From Fluviispira sanaruensis (lineage in GTDB: Bacteria > Bdellovibrionota_B > Oligoflexia > Silvanigrellales > Silvanigrellaceae): DNA of 64,000 nt. The notes beneath the pieces were generated by a model, which worked only from the letters and a program-made list of their open reading frames with translations, did not search any database and was not told the origin of the DNA. A program made the position numbers and the translations under genes. Of this stretch, positions 35,925 through 45,834 are shown in pieces; position 1 is the stretch's first letter, and every line of letters starts with the position of its first letter. Location of the stretch: positions 2,687,501 to 2,751,500 of the forward strand of contig NZ_AP019368.1 in assembly GCF_004295685.1 (NCBI RefSeq), written 5' to 3'.

Positions 35925-37238
35925 TCATAGCCTTGTATCATTTGCGGTATCTCGCGAATGAGAAGGGAAAATCAGAAAATCATATTTTTGAGTCGCAAGT
36001 TGTGCTCTCACTTGGCGAATAGCCTCAAGTGCAACACCCACAACAATCAAAAGAGAAGTTCCTCCAAAGGTCATTTGCTGAGAGAAGGTCCCACCAACGA
36101 GAGAAGGAACGACCACAATAAGATTCATGTAAACCGCTCCAGCAAACGTCAAACGAGAAACAACAGTATCAAGAGCCTCAGCAGTCTCACTCCCAGGACG
36201 AACTCCTGGAATATATGCGTTTTGTTTTTTTAGGTTTTCGGCTACATCATCGGATTTAAAGACGATAGATGCATAGAAAAATGAGAAAAAGAGACCTAAA
36301 ATTACAAAGGCAGCATTATATAGCCAATGGCCTGGTAAAAAATCAGCGAGCCAAATATTCCCAGACGAATTTCCAAAACTTAAAAATGTTGCTGGTACAG
36401 CTAATAATGTAGATGCAAAAATTGCAGCCATAATACCAGCCATATTAACTTTCAACGGTAAGTGTGTTGACTGTGCAGACATCACTCTCTTGCCAACAAG
36501 ACGCTTTGCATAGTGGATTGGAACTTTTCTATAGCTTTGCTCAAAAAATGTAACAGCAAAAACAAGAACAAGGGCAAATCCGATGATGCCAAGGGCACCC
36601 ACAAACGCACCACTATTCTGCTTGACCATTTCAACAATTGTGCTTGCAGAAGACGGTAAATAAGCAACGATACCAGCAAAGATGAGAAGGCTTATGCCAT
36701 TCCCAATGCCTTTATCAGTGATTTGCTCACCTAACCACATTACAAAACAACTACCAGCTGCCATAAGTACACAAGACAAGAGCCTAAACGACAGACCAGG
36801 ATCAAGAACTATCATTCCACCACCAGGACCACGGGAAGCTTCTAAACCTGCTGCTAAGAGATAACCTTGTACAAGCGCTAAAAGCACCGCAAGTGCCCGC
36901 GTTATACGAGTCATCTTCTGCCGGCCAACACCACCATCTTTTTGCATTTGCTCCAATGCAGGAACAACCACTGTCATCAATTGGATGATAATGCTCGCAG
37001 ATATGTAAGGCATAACTGCAAGGCTAAAAATAGAAAAGTGGCTCAGAGCACCACCTGAAAACATATTGAATATCTTCAGCAGCCCTGCGCCTTGCTGGCT
37101 TGCAAAGAGAGCAAGTTCTTTGGCATCGATACCTGGAATTGGAATGTGCACTCCAAATCGGAACACGAGAAGTGCTAACAATGTAAACAACAAACGCTTT
37201 ACAAGGACATTATCTGTCCAGCCACTTCCCTGAGGCAT
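35925..37238 (-). CDS. secY: Preprotein translocase subunit SecY
   Basis: A 437-residue polytopic protein with ten membrane segments, forming the central channel of the Sec translocon. Recognisable parts are RFGVHIPIPGID near the first segment, the plug region with NMFSGGAL, and the cytoplasmic loop YAKRLVGKR before segment seven. It lies 7 bp after rplO and before adk. Confidence 0.97.
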   Translation of the reverse strand: MPQGSGWTDNVLVKRLLFTLLALLVFRFGVHIPIPGIDAKELALFASQQGAGLLKIFNMFSGGALSHFSIFSLAVMPYISASIIIQLMTVVVPALEQMQKDGGVGRQKMTRITRALAVLLALVQGYLLAAGLEASRGPGGGMIVLDPGLSFRLLSCVLMAAGSCFVMWLGEQITDKGIGNGISLLIFAGIVAYLPSSASTIVEMVKQNSGAFVGALGIIGFALVLVFAVTFFEQSYRKVPIHYAKRLVGKRVMSAQSTHLPLKVNMAGIMAAIFASTLLAVPATFLSFGNSSGNIWLADFLPGHWLYNAAFVILGLFFSFFYASIVFKSDDVAENLKKQNAYIPGVRPGSETAEALDTVVSRLTFAGAVYMNLIVVVPSLVGGTFSQQMTFGGTSLLIVVGVALEAIRQVRAQLATQKYDFLIFPSHSRDTANDTRL

Positions 37239-37245
37239 CCCCTGC

Positions 37246-37665
37246 TTACTCCTCGATAGTTACACCTTTTGCCACTAGTTTTTCACGAGCTCCAGCGGAC
37301 ATAGCAAAATTTCTTACAGAACGAAGCTCTGCAGGAACATCTCCCATGGAGAGTAATTTTGCAATACCAGAGGCGTTAAAACCTTTGCCATCTAAAATGC
37401 CATTTTCAATATATTGGCTAGAATCTTTTAAATTTAAGGACTCTACCTCGATAGCGCACACGTTCTTGAACCCACGTTTTGGAATTCTACGGTAAAGAGG
37501 AGTTTGACCCCCTTCGAAACCAGGACGAATGCTTGAACCAGAACGAGCTGTTTGGCCTTTACCACCGCGTCCACCTGTTTTACCGAGTCCACTACCTGGG
37601 CCTCTGCCTAAACGGCGTCTATCTTTTCTTGCGCCCGGATTTGGGCGAAGTTCTTCTATTCTCAC
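37246..37665 (-). CDS. rplO: Ribosomal protein L15
   Basis: A 139-residue L15. The glycine/arginine-rich N-terminal extension ([22 protein letters not shown]), which threads into 23S rRNA, is clear, followed by [17 protein letters not shown]. It lies between rpmD and secY. Confidence 0.97.
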   Translation of the reverse strand: MRIEELRPNPGARKDRRRLGRGPGSGLGKTGGRGGKGQTARSGSSIRPGFEGGQTPLYRRIPKRGFKNVCAIEVESLNLKDSSQYIENGILDGKGFNASGIAKLLSMGDVPAELRSVRNFAMSAGAREKLVAKGVTIEE

Positions 37666-37675
37666 GTTTTACTCC

Positions 37676-37873
37676 TTACTCAGCTGGCTCAACTCTGATA
37701 AACTGAATTACCTTGTTGACCTGGCCAAGGATTGGATTCACGTTTGGTAATACGCGTGAAGAACCAATCTTAGAAAGACCAAGTGAAACTAGGGTTTTGC
37801 GCTGTGATTCATTACGACCCGCAAAACTACGGAGCAATGTCACTTTAATATTTTTGGTTTCTATAGTTTTCAT
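37676..37873 (-). CDS. rpmD: Ribosomal protein L30
   Basis: A 65-residue L30 with the short-form pattern IKVTLLRSFAG, then KTLVSLGLSKIGSSRVLPN and a final VIQFIRVE. It is placed between rpsE and rplO, the normal order. Confidence 0.94.
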   Translation of the reverse strand: MKTIETKNIKVTLLRSFAGRNESQRKTLVSLGLSKIGSSRVLPNVNPILGQVNKVIQFIRVEPAE

Positions 37874-37889
37874 TTTTGAGAGACCCTTT

Positions 37890-38372
37890 TTACTTACGAG
37901 CTCTTAAGTATTCTTCGGTAGTCGAAAGCTGTTTAAGGCCCTTGAAGGCAGCCTTAACAACATTATGAGGATTACGACTTCCTTGAATTTTAGCCATGAT
38001 ATTAGGAATACCAGCGAGCTCTGCAACCGCACGCACTGAACTTCCGGCAACAATACCAGAACCTTCTGTTGCTGGACTCAAAAGAAGGTGGCTAGCACCA
38101 AATTTTGCGTTCACAACAAATGGAATAGTTTGCTTTTCCATTGGAACAGTAATAAGTGATTTTTTTGCTTGAGCTACTGCTTTTCTCACTGCTTCAGGAA
38201 CTTCAGCAGCTTTTCCAAGACCATAACCAACTGTACCTTGACGGTCACCAACAACAACAAGAGCTGAGAAGCTCATGCGTCTACCACCTTTAACAGTTTT
38301 TGATACGCGAGAAACGCTTACAACTCGATCTTCAAAGCGATCTTTCTTCTGCTCTTCTTTATTCATTTGCAT
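37890..38372 (-). CDS. rpsE: Ribosomal protein S5
   Basis: A 160-residue S5. The double-stranded-RNA-binding-like N-terminal domain includes RVSKTVKGGRRMSFSALVVV, and the second domain includes GSGIVAGSSVRAVAELAGI. S5 supports translational accuracy. The start at 38372 is followed by a second ATG two codons on; AAGGATG upstream could serve either. It lies between rplR and rpmD. Confidence 0.96.
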   Translation of the reverse strand: MQMNKEEQKKDRFEDRVVSVSRVSKTVKGGRRMSFSALVVVGDRQGTVGYGLGKAAEVPEAVRKAVAQAKKSLITVPMEKQTIPFVVNAKFGASHLLLSPATEGSGIVAGSSVRAVAELAGIPNIMAKIQGSRNPHNVVKAAFKGLKQLSTTEEYLRARK

Positions 38373-38401
38373 TTTATGCTCATCCTTACAAAGTCAAGTT
38401 C

Positions 38402-38764
38402 TTAGAATTGAAGACCAGCTTCACGAGCGGAGTCAGCAAGAACTTGAACGCGCCCATGATACGTGAAACCGTTTCTATCAAACACAACAGAAGTTACGCC
38501 TGCGCTTTTTGCTCTCTCAGCAACAAGGGCACCAACTTTAACAGCCATTGTTTTGCCGCGAAGGCCAGTCGATTTAACATCTGCTTCAATAGAACTAGCA
38601 CATGCAAGAACAACGCCTTTTGCATCATCTATAACTTGAGCCTGAATATGACGACTGCTTCTGAAAATACAAAGACGTGGCTTTGTTAAATCAGTTGAGC
38701 GACGGCGCCAGAAACGCATCTTACGCAATTGTCTAACTCGTCTACGATTAATAATACGATACAT
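38402..38764 (-). CDS. rplR: Ribosomal protein L18
   Basis: The ATG at 38764 with AGGAG 6 nt upstream gives 120 residues, the normal L18 length; a GTG at 38788 in the same frame has no such site. The protein has [19 protein letters not shown] and the terminal [20 protein letters not shown] typical of L18, which binds 5S rRNA. It lies between rplF and rpsE. Confidence 0.96.
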   Translation of the reverse strand: MYRIINRRRVRQLRKMRFWRRRSTDLTKPRLCIFRSSRHIQAQVIDDAKGVVLACASSIEADVKSTGLRGKTMAVKVGALVAERAKSAGVTSVVFDRNGFTYHGRVQVLADSAREAGLQF

Positions 38765-38819
38765 AAAATCTCCTGGTTTTCTGCTCACATACAGAAAACA
38801 CTAAAAATAAGCAAGTTAA

Positions 38820-39359
38820 TTATTTCTTACCTGCAGATTTACCAACCTTAGTTGCAATCACTTCGCCAGAATAACGAATACCCTTGCCTTGGTATGGTTC
38901 TGCTGGACGTACGGAACGTACTTTAGCAGCCATTTGACCAACAAGTTCTTTATCCACACCAGAAATGCTCACCTTACCAGCCTTGTCCACTTCGAAAGTG
39001 ATTCCAGCAGGGGGATCGATATTCACAGGGTGAGAAAAACCAACAGTGAGATTCAACACTTTGCCAGCCATGTTTGCACGGTAGCCAGTTCCTTGAATTT
39101 CAAGGGATTTGCTGAAACCAGCAGATACACCTTGAACCATGTTGGAAAGAAGGGTTCTGTAAAGACCCCAGTATGCAGCACTGTTTTCACCAGTGCTTGC
39201 AGAAACAACAACTTCGCTACCTTGTTGAGCGACAGAAACACGACCAAGGGTATCACGCTTCATGATCCCTTTTGGTCCATTCACTTCGAGAATAGTGCCG
39301 TTTAGTTTTACGGTTACTCCCGAAGGAATTTTAATTGGCTGCTTACCAACTCTTGACAT
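38820..39359 (-). CDS. rplF: Ribosomal protein L6
   Basis: A 179-residue L6 with MSRVGKQPIKIPSGV at the start and the C-terminal signature RPAEPYQGKGIRYSGE. It sits by the factor-binding site of the large subunit. It lies between rpsH and rplR. Confidence 0.97.
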   Translation of the reverse strand: MSRVGKQPIKIPSGVTVKLNGTILEVNGPKGIMKRDTLGRVSVAQQGSEVVVSASTGENSAAYWGLYRTLLSNMVQGVSAGFSKSLEIQGTGYRANMAGKVLNLTVGFSHPVNIDPPAGITFEVDKAGKVSISGVDKELVGQMAAKVRSVRPAEPYQGKGIRYSGEVIATKVGKSAGKK

Positions 39360-39385
39360 AGAAGCCTCCTAAAAGTCCTCGAAAG

Positions 39386-39784
39386 TTACCAAATATACGC
39401 TAAAACTTCGCCGCCTACGCGTTCTTGACGAGCCGTTTTGCTTGTAAGAACACCTTTAGGAGTCGTAAGAATTGCGAAACCAAGACCACCACGAATTCTA
39501 GGAAGATCAGATACACCTTTGTACACACGGCAACCAGGCTTAGAAACGCGAGTCATTCCACGGATTGCTGGTAAACCAGCTTCTGTGTATTTCATAGCGA
39601 TCTTAATTTTGCCTTGACCGTTATCCTTGATGAGACGGTACCCACGAATGAGTCCTTCTGCTTCCAAGATTTTTGTAATTTCAATTTTTATTGTGCTTGC
39701 AGGAACAGTTGTATACTTAAGTCCTGCATTTGTAGCATTACGGATACGTGTTAACATATCAGCAATTGGATCAGTAACGTACAT
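39386..39784 (-). CDS. rpsH: Ribosomal protein S8
   Basis: A 132-residue S8 starting with DPIADMLTRIRNA and ending with the conserved GVLTSKTARQERVGGEVLAYIW. S8 binds 16S rRNA early in assembly and in many bacteria represses the spc operon by binding its mRNA. It lies between rpsN and rplF. Confidence 0.97.
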   Translation of the reverse strand: MYVTDPIADMLTRIRNATNAGLKYTTVPASTIKIEITKILEAEGLIRGYRLIKDNGQGKIKIAMKYTEAGLPAIRGMTRVSKPGCRVYKGVSDLPRIRGGLGFAILTTPKGVLTSKTARQERVGGEVLAYIW

Positions 39785-39795
39785 TTTTATTCACC

Positions 39796-39981
39796 TCACC
39801 AACTAGCCTTGACCATTCCAGGAATTTGACCGGAAAGGGCGTTTTTACGTAAGCAAATACGACATAAACCAAAATCTCTGTAATATGCGCGAGGACGACC
39901 GCATTGATTGCAGCGGTTGTGCTGACGCGTAGAAAATTTGGCTTTTTTATTTGCCTTATTAATCATAGCTAAACGAGCCAC
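39796..39981 (-). CDS. rpsN: Ribosomal protein S14, zinc-binding (type Z)
   Basis: A 61-residue S14 of the short, four-cysteine form: CNQC and CRIC are present, with [19 protein letters not shown] as the core. The short zinc form differs from the 101-residue form of enterobacteria. It lies between rplE and rpsH. Confidence 0.96.
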   Translation of the reverse strand: MARLAMINKANKKAKFSTRQHNRCNQCGRPRAYYRDFGLCRICLRKNALSGQIPGMVKASW

Positions 39982-39992
39982 AGCTTCCCCTT

Positions 39993-40631
39993 TTACTTTC
40001 TAAACGGCATATCAAGGAGAGTAAGAAGTTCACGCGCTTCTTCATCTGTTTTCGCAGATGTCACAATTGTGATACTCAAACCACGAGTTTTATCTACTTT
40101 ATCCGCTTCGATTTCTGGAAAGATAATCTGTTCGCGGATGCCAAGAGAATAATTACCACGACCATCAAAACTATTTGACGAAACACCACGGAAGTCACGT
40201 ACGCGAGGTAGCGCTACCGAAACGAGCTTGTCATAGAATTCAAACATGCGCTCTTTGCGAAGAGTAACAGAAGCGCCAATTGGCATTCCTGCGCGAAGTT
40301 TAAATGTCGCAATAGATTTTTTAGCACGAGTAATTACAGACTTTTGGCCAGTAATTAATTCAAGCTCAGCAGCAGCTGCTTCAAGAGCTTTAATATTCTG
40401 AGTAGCTTCGCCTTGGCAGGTATTGACAACGATTTTTACGATCTTAGGAAGCTCCATAACATTCTTTTCGGAATGACGCTTTTTAAGTTCTGGTAAAACT
40501 TTGTCGTTGAACTTTGCCATGAATCTTGGTTTTACACCTTTTGAGTGCTCACCGCGAACCACTACTGCGCCGTAATCAGCGCCTTTTTTGCCAGTAGGTT
40601 TTTTACCTGCCTGATTTTTTTCGCTTGCCAT
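39993..40631 (-). CDS. rplE: Ribosomal protein L5 with N-terminal extension
   Basis: A 212-residue L5. Residues 38-212 match the usual 175-180 residue protein, including [12 protein letters not shown] and the 5S-rRNA-binding region with [12 protein letters not shown]. The first 37 residues are an extra basic, glycine-rich segment (ending [15 protein letters not shown]). The start ATG at 40631 has GGAGG 11 nt upstream, and the internal Met38 has no better site, so the extension is probably translated. The gene directly follows rplN by 3 bp, with rplX, normally between them, missing. Confidence 0.93.
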   Translation of the reverse strand: MASEKNQAGKKPTGKKGADYGAVVVRGEHSKGVKPRFMAKFNDKVLPELKKRHSEKNVMELPKIVKIVVNTCQGEATQNIKALEAAAAELELITGQKSVITRAKKSIATFKLRAGMPIGASVTLRKERMFEFYDKLVSVALPRVRDFRGVSSNSFDGRGNYSLGIREQIIFPEIEADKVDKTRGLSITIVTSAKTDEEARELLTLLDMPFRK

Positions 40632-40634
40632 GGA

Positions 40635-41012
40635 TTATAGAACCTCCGGAGCCAAGCTGATAATCTTGCCACAATTACGTTGTCTTAATTCACGAGCGAT
40701 TGGTCCGAAAATACGGGTACCAACGGGCTCCTTTTCATTTTTGACAATTTTTACAAGAACAGCAGCATTTTCATCAAAACGAATTCGAGACCCATCAGCT
40801 CTCGAAACTTCTTTCTTACAACGAACCACAATTGCCTTGTGTACTTCGCCTTTCTTAACACGCCCACCAGGCACAGCATCCCGTACGGAGACTACAATCA
40901 AATCGCCAACACGTGCATAACGGCGGAAAGAACCACCCATAACACGAATGACATTGAGAGTACGCGCCCCGCTATTATCGGCTGCTACCAGGATAGATTC
41001 TGGCTGAATCAC
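40635..41012 (-). CDS. rplN: Ribosomal protein L14
   Basis: The GTG at 41012 gives a protein starting [17 protein letters not shown], exactly the L14 start; an ATG four codons earlier at 41024 is also in frame. The 125 residues include the core [17 protein letters not shown] and the C-terminal [13 protein letters not shown] and [11 protein letters not shown]14 binds 23S rRNA near the subunit interface. It lies between rpsQ and rplE; the usual rplX does not follow. Confidence 0.96.
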   Translation of the reverse strand: MIQPESILVAADNSGARTLNVIRVMGGSFRRYARVGDLIVVSVRDAVPGGRVKKGEVHKAIVVRCKKEVSRADGSRIRFDENAAVLVKIVKNEKEPVGTRIFGPIARELRQRNCGKIISLAPEVL

Positions 41013-41067
41013 GATACACCCCATTAAATGAGAAAGAAAATAGAAACTATCTTACAATGTTGCTATC

Positions 41068-41328
41068 TTAGCGACTAACAACAGAAACAATTTTCCAAGA
41101 TTTACTCTTAGAAACACGACTGCATGGCAAAATATCAACATCTTTGCCAACAACTACATCTGCAATTCCGGATGTATCTGCAAAAACAGATGTGTGTAAG
41201 TGAAGGCGTTTGCCGTATGTTCCGTTAGGAACAACACGTGGAACTTCCACTTTTACTGTCTTTGTGTCTTTTGAAACCGCAACAACACGACCTCTGATAG
41301 GATTTTTTGTGATTTTTGCATTTTCCAT
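41068..41328 (-). CDS. rpsQ: Ribosomal protein S17
   Basis: An 86-residue OB-fold protein with the S17 features RGRVVAVSKDTKTVKVEV and GKDVDILPCSRVSKSKSW. It binds 16S rRNA early in assembly. It lies between rpmC and rplN. Confidence 0.95.
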   Translation of the reverse strand: MENAKITKNPIRGRVVAVSKDTKTVKVEVPRVVPNGTYGKRLHLHTSVFADTSGIADVVVGKDVDILPCSRVSKSKSWKIVSVVSR

Positions 41329-41341
41329 GATATTACCCCAA

Positions 41342-41533
41342 TTATTTAGCGGATTGTGCTTTTTTACGAGAAACGATTTTAAGATCTCTTCTCAGCCCTG
41401 CAATACCACCCGCATTCGAAATGAGAGCAGGATCCATGGAAACTCTAAACTTCACGAGCTCTTTAACAAGCTCAGTGTGCTTAGTGGATGCATCACTTGA
41501 ATTCAAATCAGCAAACTTTTTTTGTTTTTTCAT
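41342..41533 (-). CDS. rpmC: Ribosomal protein L29
   Basis: The ATG at 41533 overlaps the rplP stop in an ATGA arrangement, a coupled start, and gives 63 residues. The two-helix L29 pattern is weaker than usual but shows [10 protein letters not shown] and the terminal [12 protein letters not shown]. The context (rplP-rpmC-rpsQ) supports the call. A TTG four codons upstream is possible but less likely. Confidence 0.9.
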   Translation of the reverse strand: MKKQKKFADLNSSDASTKHTELVKELVKFRVSMDPALISNAGGIAGLRRDLKIVSRKKAQSAK

Positions 41534-41958
41534 TGATTTTCCCAAACCTTATCACTTCTGCTCATCATACGAGTTTTGAATGGAAGCTTAGCCGCAGCCA
41601 GCTCGAAAGCCTCTTGAGCAAGGTTTGCTGGAACGCCCTGAATTTCAAAAATAACTCGACCGGAGCGAATAGGACAAACCCAACGATCCAAACCACCTTT
41701 ACCAGAACCCATACGTGTTTCAGCAGGTTTCTTAGTGATTGGCTTATCTGGAAACACACGAATCCAAACCTTTCCACCACGCTTTATGTGGCGAGTCAAG
41801 GCAATTCGACTTGCTTCGATCTGACGAGCTTCAAGTTTCCCTGGTTCTACAGCCTGAAGAGCAAAATCTCCAAAATCTACGCTATTGCAGCGGTCTGCAA
41901 TACCTTTGATACGACCTTTGTGAGATTTACGAAACTTTACTTTTTTTGGAGCTAACAT
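41530..41958 (-). CDS. rplP: Ribosomal protein L16
   Basis: A 142-residue L16 with [14 protein letters not shown], the segment [14 protein letters not shown], and [15 protein letters not shown]. It sits beside the A-site tRNA. It follows rpsC by 7 bp and overlaps the start of rpmC. Confidence 0.97.
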   Translation of the reverse strand: MLAPKKVKFRKSHKGRIKGIADRCNSVDFGDFALQAVEPGKLEARQIEASRIALTRHIKRGGKVWIRVFPDKPITKKPAETRMGSGKGGLDRWVCPIRSGRVIFEIQGVPANLAQEAFELAAAKLPFKTRMMSRSDKVWENQ

Positions 41959-41965
41959 ATTCTAA

Positions 41966-42649
41966 TTACTCCTCATTGCGCAAATTCTTGGTACTAACAG
42001 CAGAGCTAGCTGTTTTTCCAAAAACTTCACCCTTAAATAACCAAACCTTAACCCCAATGAGACCATAGGTTGTCAACGCTTCAGAAGTGCCGTAGTCGAT
42101 GTCTGCACGAAGAGTATGAAGAGGAACGCGTCCTTCCATATACCATTCTGTACGAGCCATTTCAGCTCCATTCAAACGACCTGCTACGCGAATCTTGATA
42201 CCTTTTCCGCCAGCTTTCATAGCTTGTTGCATAACCTTCTTCATAGCTCTTCTGAAGGAAACGCGTTTTTCAAGCTGTTGAGCAACGTTAAATGCAGCGA
42301 GTTGTGCATTTGTATCAGGACTCTTTACTTCAAAAACATCAACTTTGATATTCTTGTCGTTCGTTTTAAGAACTGTTCTTACTTCATCACGAAGAAGCTC
42401 AATTCCCTTACCTTGCTTGCCAATAAGTTTACCAGGTTTAGCTGTGTAAACTTTAACAACTACTTGTTTAGCAGCGCGTTCGATTTCAACACGAGCGACG
42501 CCTGCTTCTGAATATTTTTTTGAGATGAACTTGCGAACATTCAAGTCTTCATTAAGATTTTTTGCGAATTCGCGCTTACTAAACCAGCGAGAATCCCAAG
42601 TCTTGTTGATTCCAAGTCTCAAACCAATTGGATGTACTTTCTGACCCAC
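41966..42649 (-). CDS. rpsC: Ribosomal protein S3
   Basis: A 227-residue S3 starting [20 protein letters not shown]. The KH domain is visible as [20 protein letters not shown], and the C-terminal domain has [21 protein letters not shown]3 is at the mRNA entry tunnel. It lies between rplV and rplP. Confidence 0.97.
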   Translation of the reverse strand: MGQKVHPIGLRLGINKTWDSRWFSKREFAKNLNEDLNVRKFISKKYSEAGVARVEIERAAKQVVVKVYTAKPGKLIGKQGKGIELLRDEVRTVLKTNDKNIKVDVFEVKSPDTNAQLAAFNVAQQLEKRVSFRRAMKKVMQQAMKAGGKGIKIRVAGRLNGAEMARTEWYMEGRVPLHTLRADIDYGTSEALTTYGLIGVKVWLFKGEVFGKTASSAVSTKNLRNEE

Positions 42650-42663
42650 TGCTGTACCCTCTG

Positions 42664-42987
42664 TTAATTAAGTTTAAGACGAATAGTTAAGTGCGACGTC
42701 TTTTTAAGAATTGGCGTTGCACGTCCTTGAGCGCGTGGCATAAACATGCGACGGCGTGGACCTTCATTCACTACAAAATCACTAATTACAGTGTTTACAG
42801 CGCTATTTTCAGGAAGCTGAGCCAACGCAGAGCGAATGAGCTTTACGGCAGCAACAGAACCAGAGCGTCTTTCAACAGAAAGGATTGCTATAGCCTGTGG
42901 AACAGTTTTGCCAATAATCATTGGCCTTAACAATCTAGCTTTACGTGCAGTACACTTTGCAGCATAGTGTGTTGCTTTTGCGTCCAT
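42664..42987 (-). CDS. rplV: Ribosomal protein L22
   Basis: A 107-residue L22. The C-terminal beta-hairpin region that reaches into the exit tunnel is recognisable as [19 protein letters not shown]; the tip contains MFMPRAQGR. It lies between rpsS and rpsC. Confidence 0.96.
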   Translation of the reverse strand: MDAKATHYAAKCTARKARLLRPMIIGKTVPQAIAILSVERRSGSVAAVKLIRSALAQLPENSAVNTVISDFVVNEGPRRRMFMPRAQGRATPILKKTSHLTIRLKLN

Positions 42988-42997
42988 AACTTACCTC

Positions 42998-43273
42998 TTA
43001 CTTTTTCTTAGCGGCTTTTTTATCCGCACCATGACCATGGAAAGTACGAGTTGGCGCAAACTCACCAAGCTTGTGTCCTACCATGTTTTCGTTCACATAA
43101 ACTGGAACGAATTTCTTTCCATTGTGAACTGCAAAAGTTAATCCAACAAAATCAGGAAGAATTGTTGAACGGCGACTCCAAGTTTTAATAACCTTAGCGG
43201 CACCTTTGTTCTTTTCTGCTGCTTTGAACAGATAGGAGTCAACAAAAGGACCCTTTTTCAACGAACGTGGCAT
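42998..43273 (-). CDS. rpsS: Ribosomal protein S19
   Basis: A 91-residue S19 with [28 protein letters not shown], and [16 protein letters not shown]. It lies in the head of the small subunit, next to S13. The gene order rplB-rpsS-rplV is normal. Confidence 0.97.
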   Translation of the reverse strand: MPRSLKKGPFVDSYLFKAAEKNKGAAKVIKTWSRRSTILPDFVGLTFAVHNGKKFVPVYVNENMVGHKLGEFAPTRTFHGHGADKKAAKKK

Positions 43274-43300
43274 GCTTTTACCTCTTAACCAATTCGAAAA

Positions 43301-44128
43301 TTATTTCTTACGACGGCTTACGATAAACTTATCGCTCGGTTTAACCTTGCGAGTTTTATAACCCTTAGACAATTGACCCCATGGAGAACATGGATGACGA
43401 CCACCACTTGTACGGCCTTCACCACCACCCATTGGATGGTCTACAGGGTTCATAGCGACACCACGAACAGTTGGGCGAACACCTTTCCAACGATTACGGC
43501 CAGCTTTTCCAAGGGATACATTCATATGATCCGCGTTGGAAACGGTACCGATAGTCGCATAGCAATCTTCAGGTATAAGACGAAGTTCCCCAGATGGCAT
43601 ACGGATTTGAGCATATTGCTCTACGCGACCAACTAAGGTTGCAGAAGCGCCCGCACTACGAACAAGCTTTGCACCTGCCCCAGGACGCATTTCAATACTG
43701 TGAACAACTGTACCCGCTGGAATTTTCTTGAGCGGAAGACTGTTGCCAGCTTTGATATCTGCTTCGCCTGAAGCGATAACTTTTGTACCAACCTTAACGC
43801 CATCTGTTGCGAGAGCGTAGCGACGATCTCCATCAACGAACTTAATTAAGGAAATAAATGCAGTACGATTTGGATCGTACTCGACAGAAGTTACTACACC
43901 TTCGACGTCTTTACGAGATCTTTTCCAATCGATAACACGGTATTTTACCTTATTACCACCGCCGTGATGGCGAACAGTAATACGGCCGTTGTTATTACGA
44001 CCAGCCTTACGAGGCTTTGCAGCCAAGAGAGGCTTGTAAGGAGTATCAGTCGTAAGAACTTCTCTGTAGTTAATATAACTCTGTGTTCTTGTTGTGGCCG
44101 TATATGGCCTTAATTGTCTGATTCCCAT
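43301..44128 (-). CDS. rplB: Ribosomal protein L2
   Basis: The ATG at 44128 gives 275 residues, the usual length; the ATG three codons earlier at 44137 sits directly on the AAGGATG ribosome binding site and cannot use it. The protein has the catalytic-centre segment [20 protein letters not shown] and the basic [17 protein letters not shown]2 is a core large-subunit protein. It lies between rplW and rpsS. Confidence 0.97.
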   Translation of the reverse strand: MGIRQLRPYTATTRTQSYINYREVLTTDTPYKPLLAAKPRKAGRNNNGRITVRHHGGGNKVKYRVIDWKRSRKDVEGVVTSVEYDPNRTAFISLIKFVDGDRRYALATDGVKVGTKVIASGEADIKAGNSLPLKKIPAGTVVHSIEMRPGAGAKLVRSAGASATLVGRVEQYAQIRMPSGELRLIPEDCYATIGTVSNADHMNVSLGKAGRNRWKGVRPTVRGVAMNPVDHPMGGGEGRTSGGRHPCSPWGQLSKGYKTRKVKPSDKFIVSRRKK

Positions 44129-44200
44129 TTTCCTCATCCTTGCGCGATAATTCGAGGATTTTTCCGCGCACTAAAAAAACACCAACAAAACCGAAGAAGC

Positions 44201-44533
44201 TTATTCTGCAGCAGCATCAGCTGGAGCGGCTACGACTGGAGCTGGAAGCTCTTGACCATCTTTAAGACGAATGAACGCCTTCTTGATGTTAGGAAGCTTA
44301 ACTTCAACAGCACCACTTTTTTTAGAACGAGCTTTACGAACAACTCTTCCACGTAAAATAGAAGTATTTACATCTACAACGTCAACACCAAATACATCTT
44401 TAACAGCTGCTTTGATATCTGTTTTTGTAGCTTTAAGATCAACTTTAAGTGTGTAAACCTTACTTTCTAAAAGACCGTATGATTTTTCGCTTAAAATTGA
44501 ACCTTTAATAACATAATCTGAACGCATGTTCAT
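44201..44533 (-). CDS. rplW: Ribosomal protein L23
   Basis: A 110-residue L23 with SEKSYGLLESKVYTLKVDLKA and DVNTSILRGRVVRKARSKKSG. L23 lies at the tunnel exit and docks trigger factor and SRP. The C-terminal end carries a short alanine/proline-rich tail. It lies between rplD and rplB. Confidence 0.95.
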   Translation of the reverse strand: MNMRSDYVIKGSILSEKSYGLLESKVYTLKVDLKATKTDIKAAVKDVFGVDVVDVNTSILRGRVVRKARSKKSGAVEVKLPNIKKAFIRLKDGQELPAPVVAAPADAAAE

Positions 44534-44549
44534 TTCCTTTCTTCAAAAT

Positions 44550-45146
44550 TCAGTCTGCAAGTCTTGATTCAAGAACTTTGAACGCTTCTGGACTTGCAAC
44601 AAGACTGCGCGCTTGAAGAACAGTGAATGCATTCACTTGCTCTGGGCTCACAAGGTGCACGCCGCGAATGTTGCGAAGAGCACGGATTGTGTTTTCACTT
44701 GGATTACTGAGGCAAACCAAAGTATTCCCTGTGAAATCAGCAACGCTTTTTAGTACAGTTGCTGCGTCTTTTGTTTTTCCACTTGCGAAATCAAGTGCGC
44801 CAACGAAAACTTTACCAGATTTAACACGCTCAGAAATTGCAATTCCAAGAGCCACGCGACTCATTTTCAATGGAATCGCTTGACGATAGTCACGTGCTTT
44901 TGGTCCATGAGCTACACCACCACCAACATGGAGTGGAGCAACGAAAGAACCGCGACGCGCGCTACCTGTTTTCTTTTGCTTATAAGGCTTTTTACCAGTG
45001 GACTTAACCATTGCGCGTGTTTTAACGCCAACAGTACCTTGTCTTTGGTTGGCTCTGTAAGCCTTAACAACTTGCCAGAGAGTGCCTTTATTACGGTCAG
45101 CGTAGCTAACCAAACTCTCTGGAAGGTTTTCTATTTTAGACAACAT
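44550..45146 (-). CDS. rplD: Ribosomal protein L4
   Basis: The ATG at 45146 with AAGGG 8 nt upstream gives 198 residues; a TTG six codons earlier is less likely. The core has QGTVGVKTRAMVKSTGKKPY, GTARRG-like GSARRGSFVAPLHVGGG, and the tail VHLVSPEQVNAFTVL. L4 reaches into the exit tunnel and, in some bacteria, represses the S10 operon. It lies between rplC and rplW. Confidence 0.96.
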   Translation of the reverse strand: MLSKIENLPESLVSYADRNKGTLWQVVKAYRANQRQGTVGVKTRAMVKSTGKKPYKQKKTGSARRGSFVAPLHVGGGVAHGPKARDYRQAIPLKMSRVALGIAISERVKSGKVFVGALDFASGKTKDAATVLKSVADFTGNTLVCLSNPSENTIRALRNIRGVHLVSPEQVNAFTVLQARSLVASPEAFKVLESRLAD

Positions 45147-45173
45147 TTTGCTATCCCTTCCCAAAACTTAAAT

Positions 45174-45725
45174 TTAAACAAATACCATACCGCCGCGTGC
45201 ACCAGGAACACCGCCTACGACAGCCATAATTGACTCTTCATGAGACCAGTAAGCAACCTGAACATTGCGGAGAGTTACTTGTACATTACCGTCTTGGCCT
45301 GGCATTTTTTTGCCTTTCATAACGCGACCAGGTTCAGTACGCATACCGATAGAACCAGGAGATCTATGAAAACGGCTACCATGGCTCGCAGGACCGCCTC
45401 CAAAACCATGACGAGTCATAGCGTCTTGAAAACCGCGACCTTTTGAAAAGCCAGTAATTTTTAATTTTTGTCCGACAGTGAGAGAAGGAGCTTTAAGAGG
45501 TGAGCCTACTTCAAATTCAGCAGGATTTTCTACAACCCATCCACGAACTAGTTTATTCTTGTGACCAGTTTCGTATTCAACAACGACAACGACTTGGCCA
45601 TTCGCCAATTTCTCGTGTCTTACAACCTTAGCTGGCTGCATTTTTAATACAGTTACGCCTTGAGCTGCGCCAATCTGCGTAAATGCACTAGTCATGCCAA
45701 CTTTGCTAAAAGCATAACGTACCAT
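45174..45725 (-). CDS. rplC: Ribosomal protein L3 (short form)
   Basis: A 183-residue L3, somewhat shorter than the roughly 205-210 residues common in bacteria, with the shortening in the middle. The core has KGRGFQDAMTRHGFGGGPASHG, shortened here to GFQDAMTRHGFGGG, then GSIGMRTEPGRVMKGKKMPG with the glutamine that is methylated in some bacteria. It follows rpsJ, 110 bp downstream of the rpsJ start codon region. Confidence 0.94.
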   Translation of the reverse strand: MVRYAFSKVGMTSAFTQIGAAQGVTVLKMQPAKVVRHEKLANGQVVVVVEYETGHKNKLVRGWVVENPAEFEVGSPLKAPSLTVGQKLKITGFSKGRGFQDAMTRHGFGGGPASHGSRFHRSPGSIGMRTEPGRVMKGKKMPGQDGNVQVTLRNVQVAYWSHEESIMAVVGGVPGARGGMVFV

Positions 45726-45834
45726 ATGACTTTAACTCCTGCTGGATGCGATAAATCACAGCGCCAGCTTGTTGTTAAAACTTTCTAACATAAAGTCAGA
45801 AAGTATAATTAAATAAATCAATAAAAATCGATTA

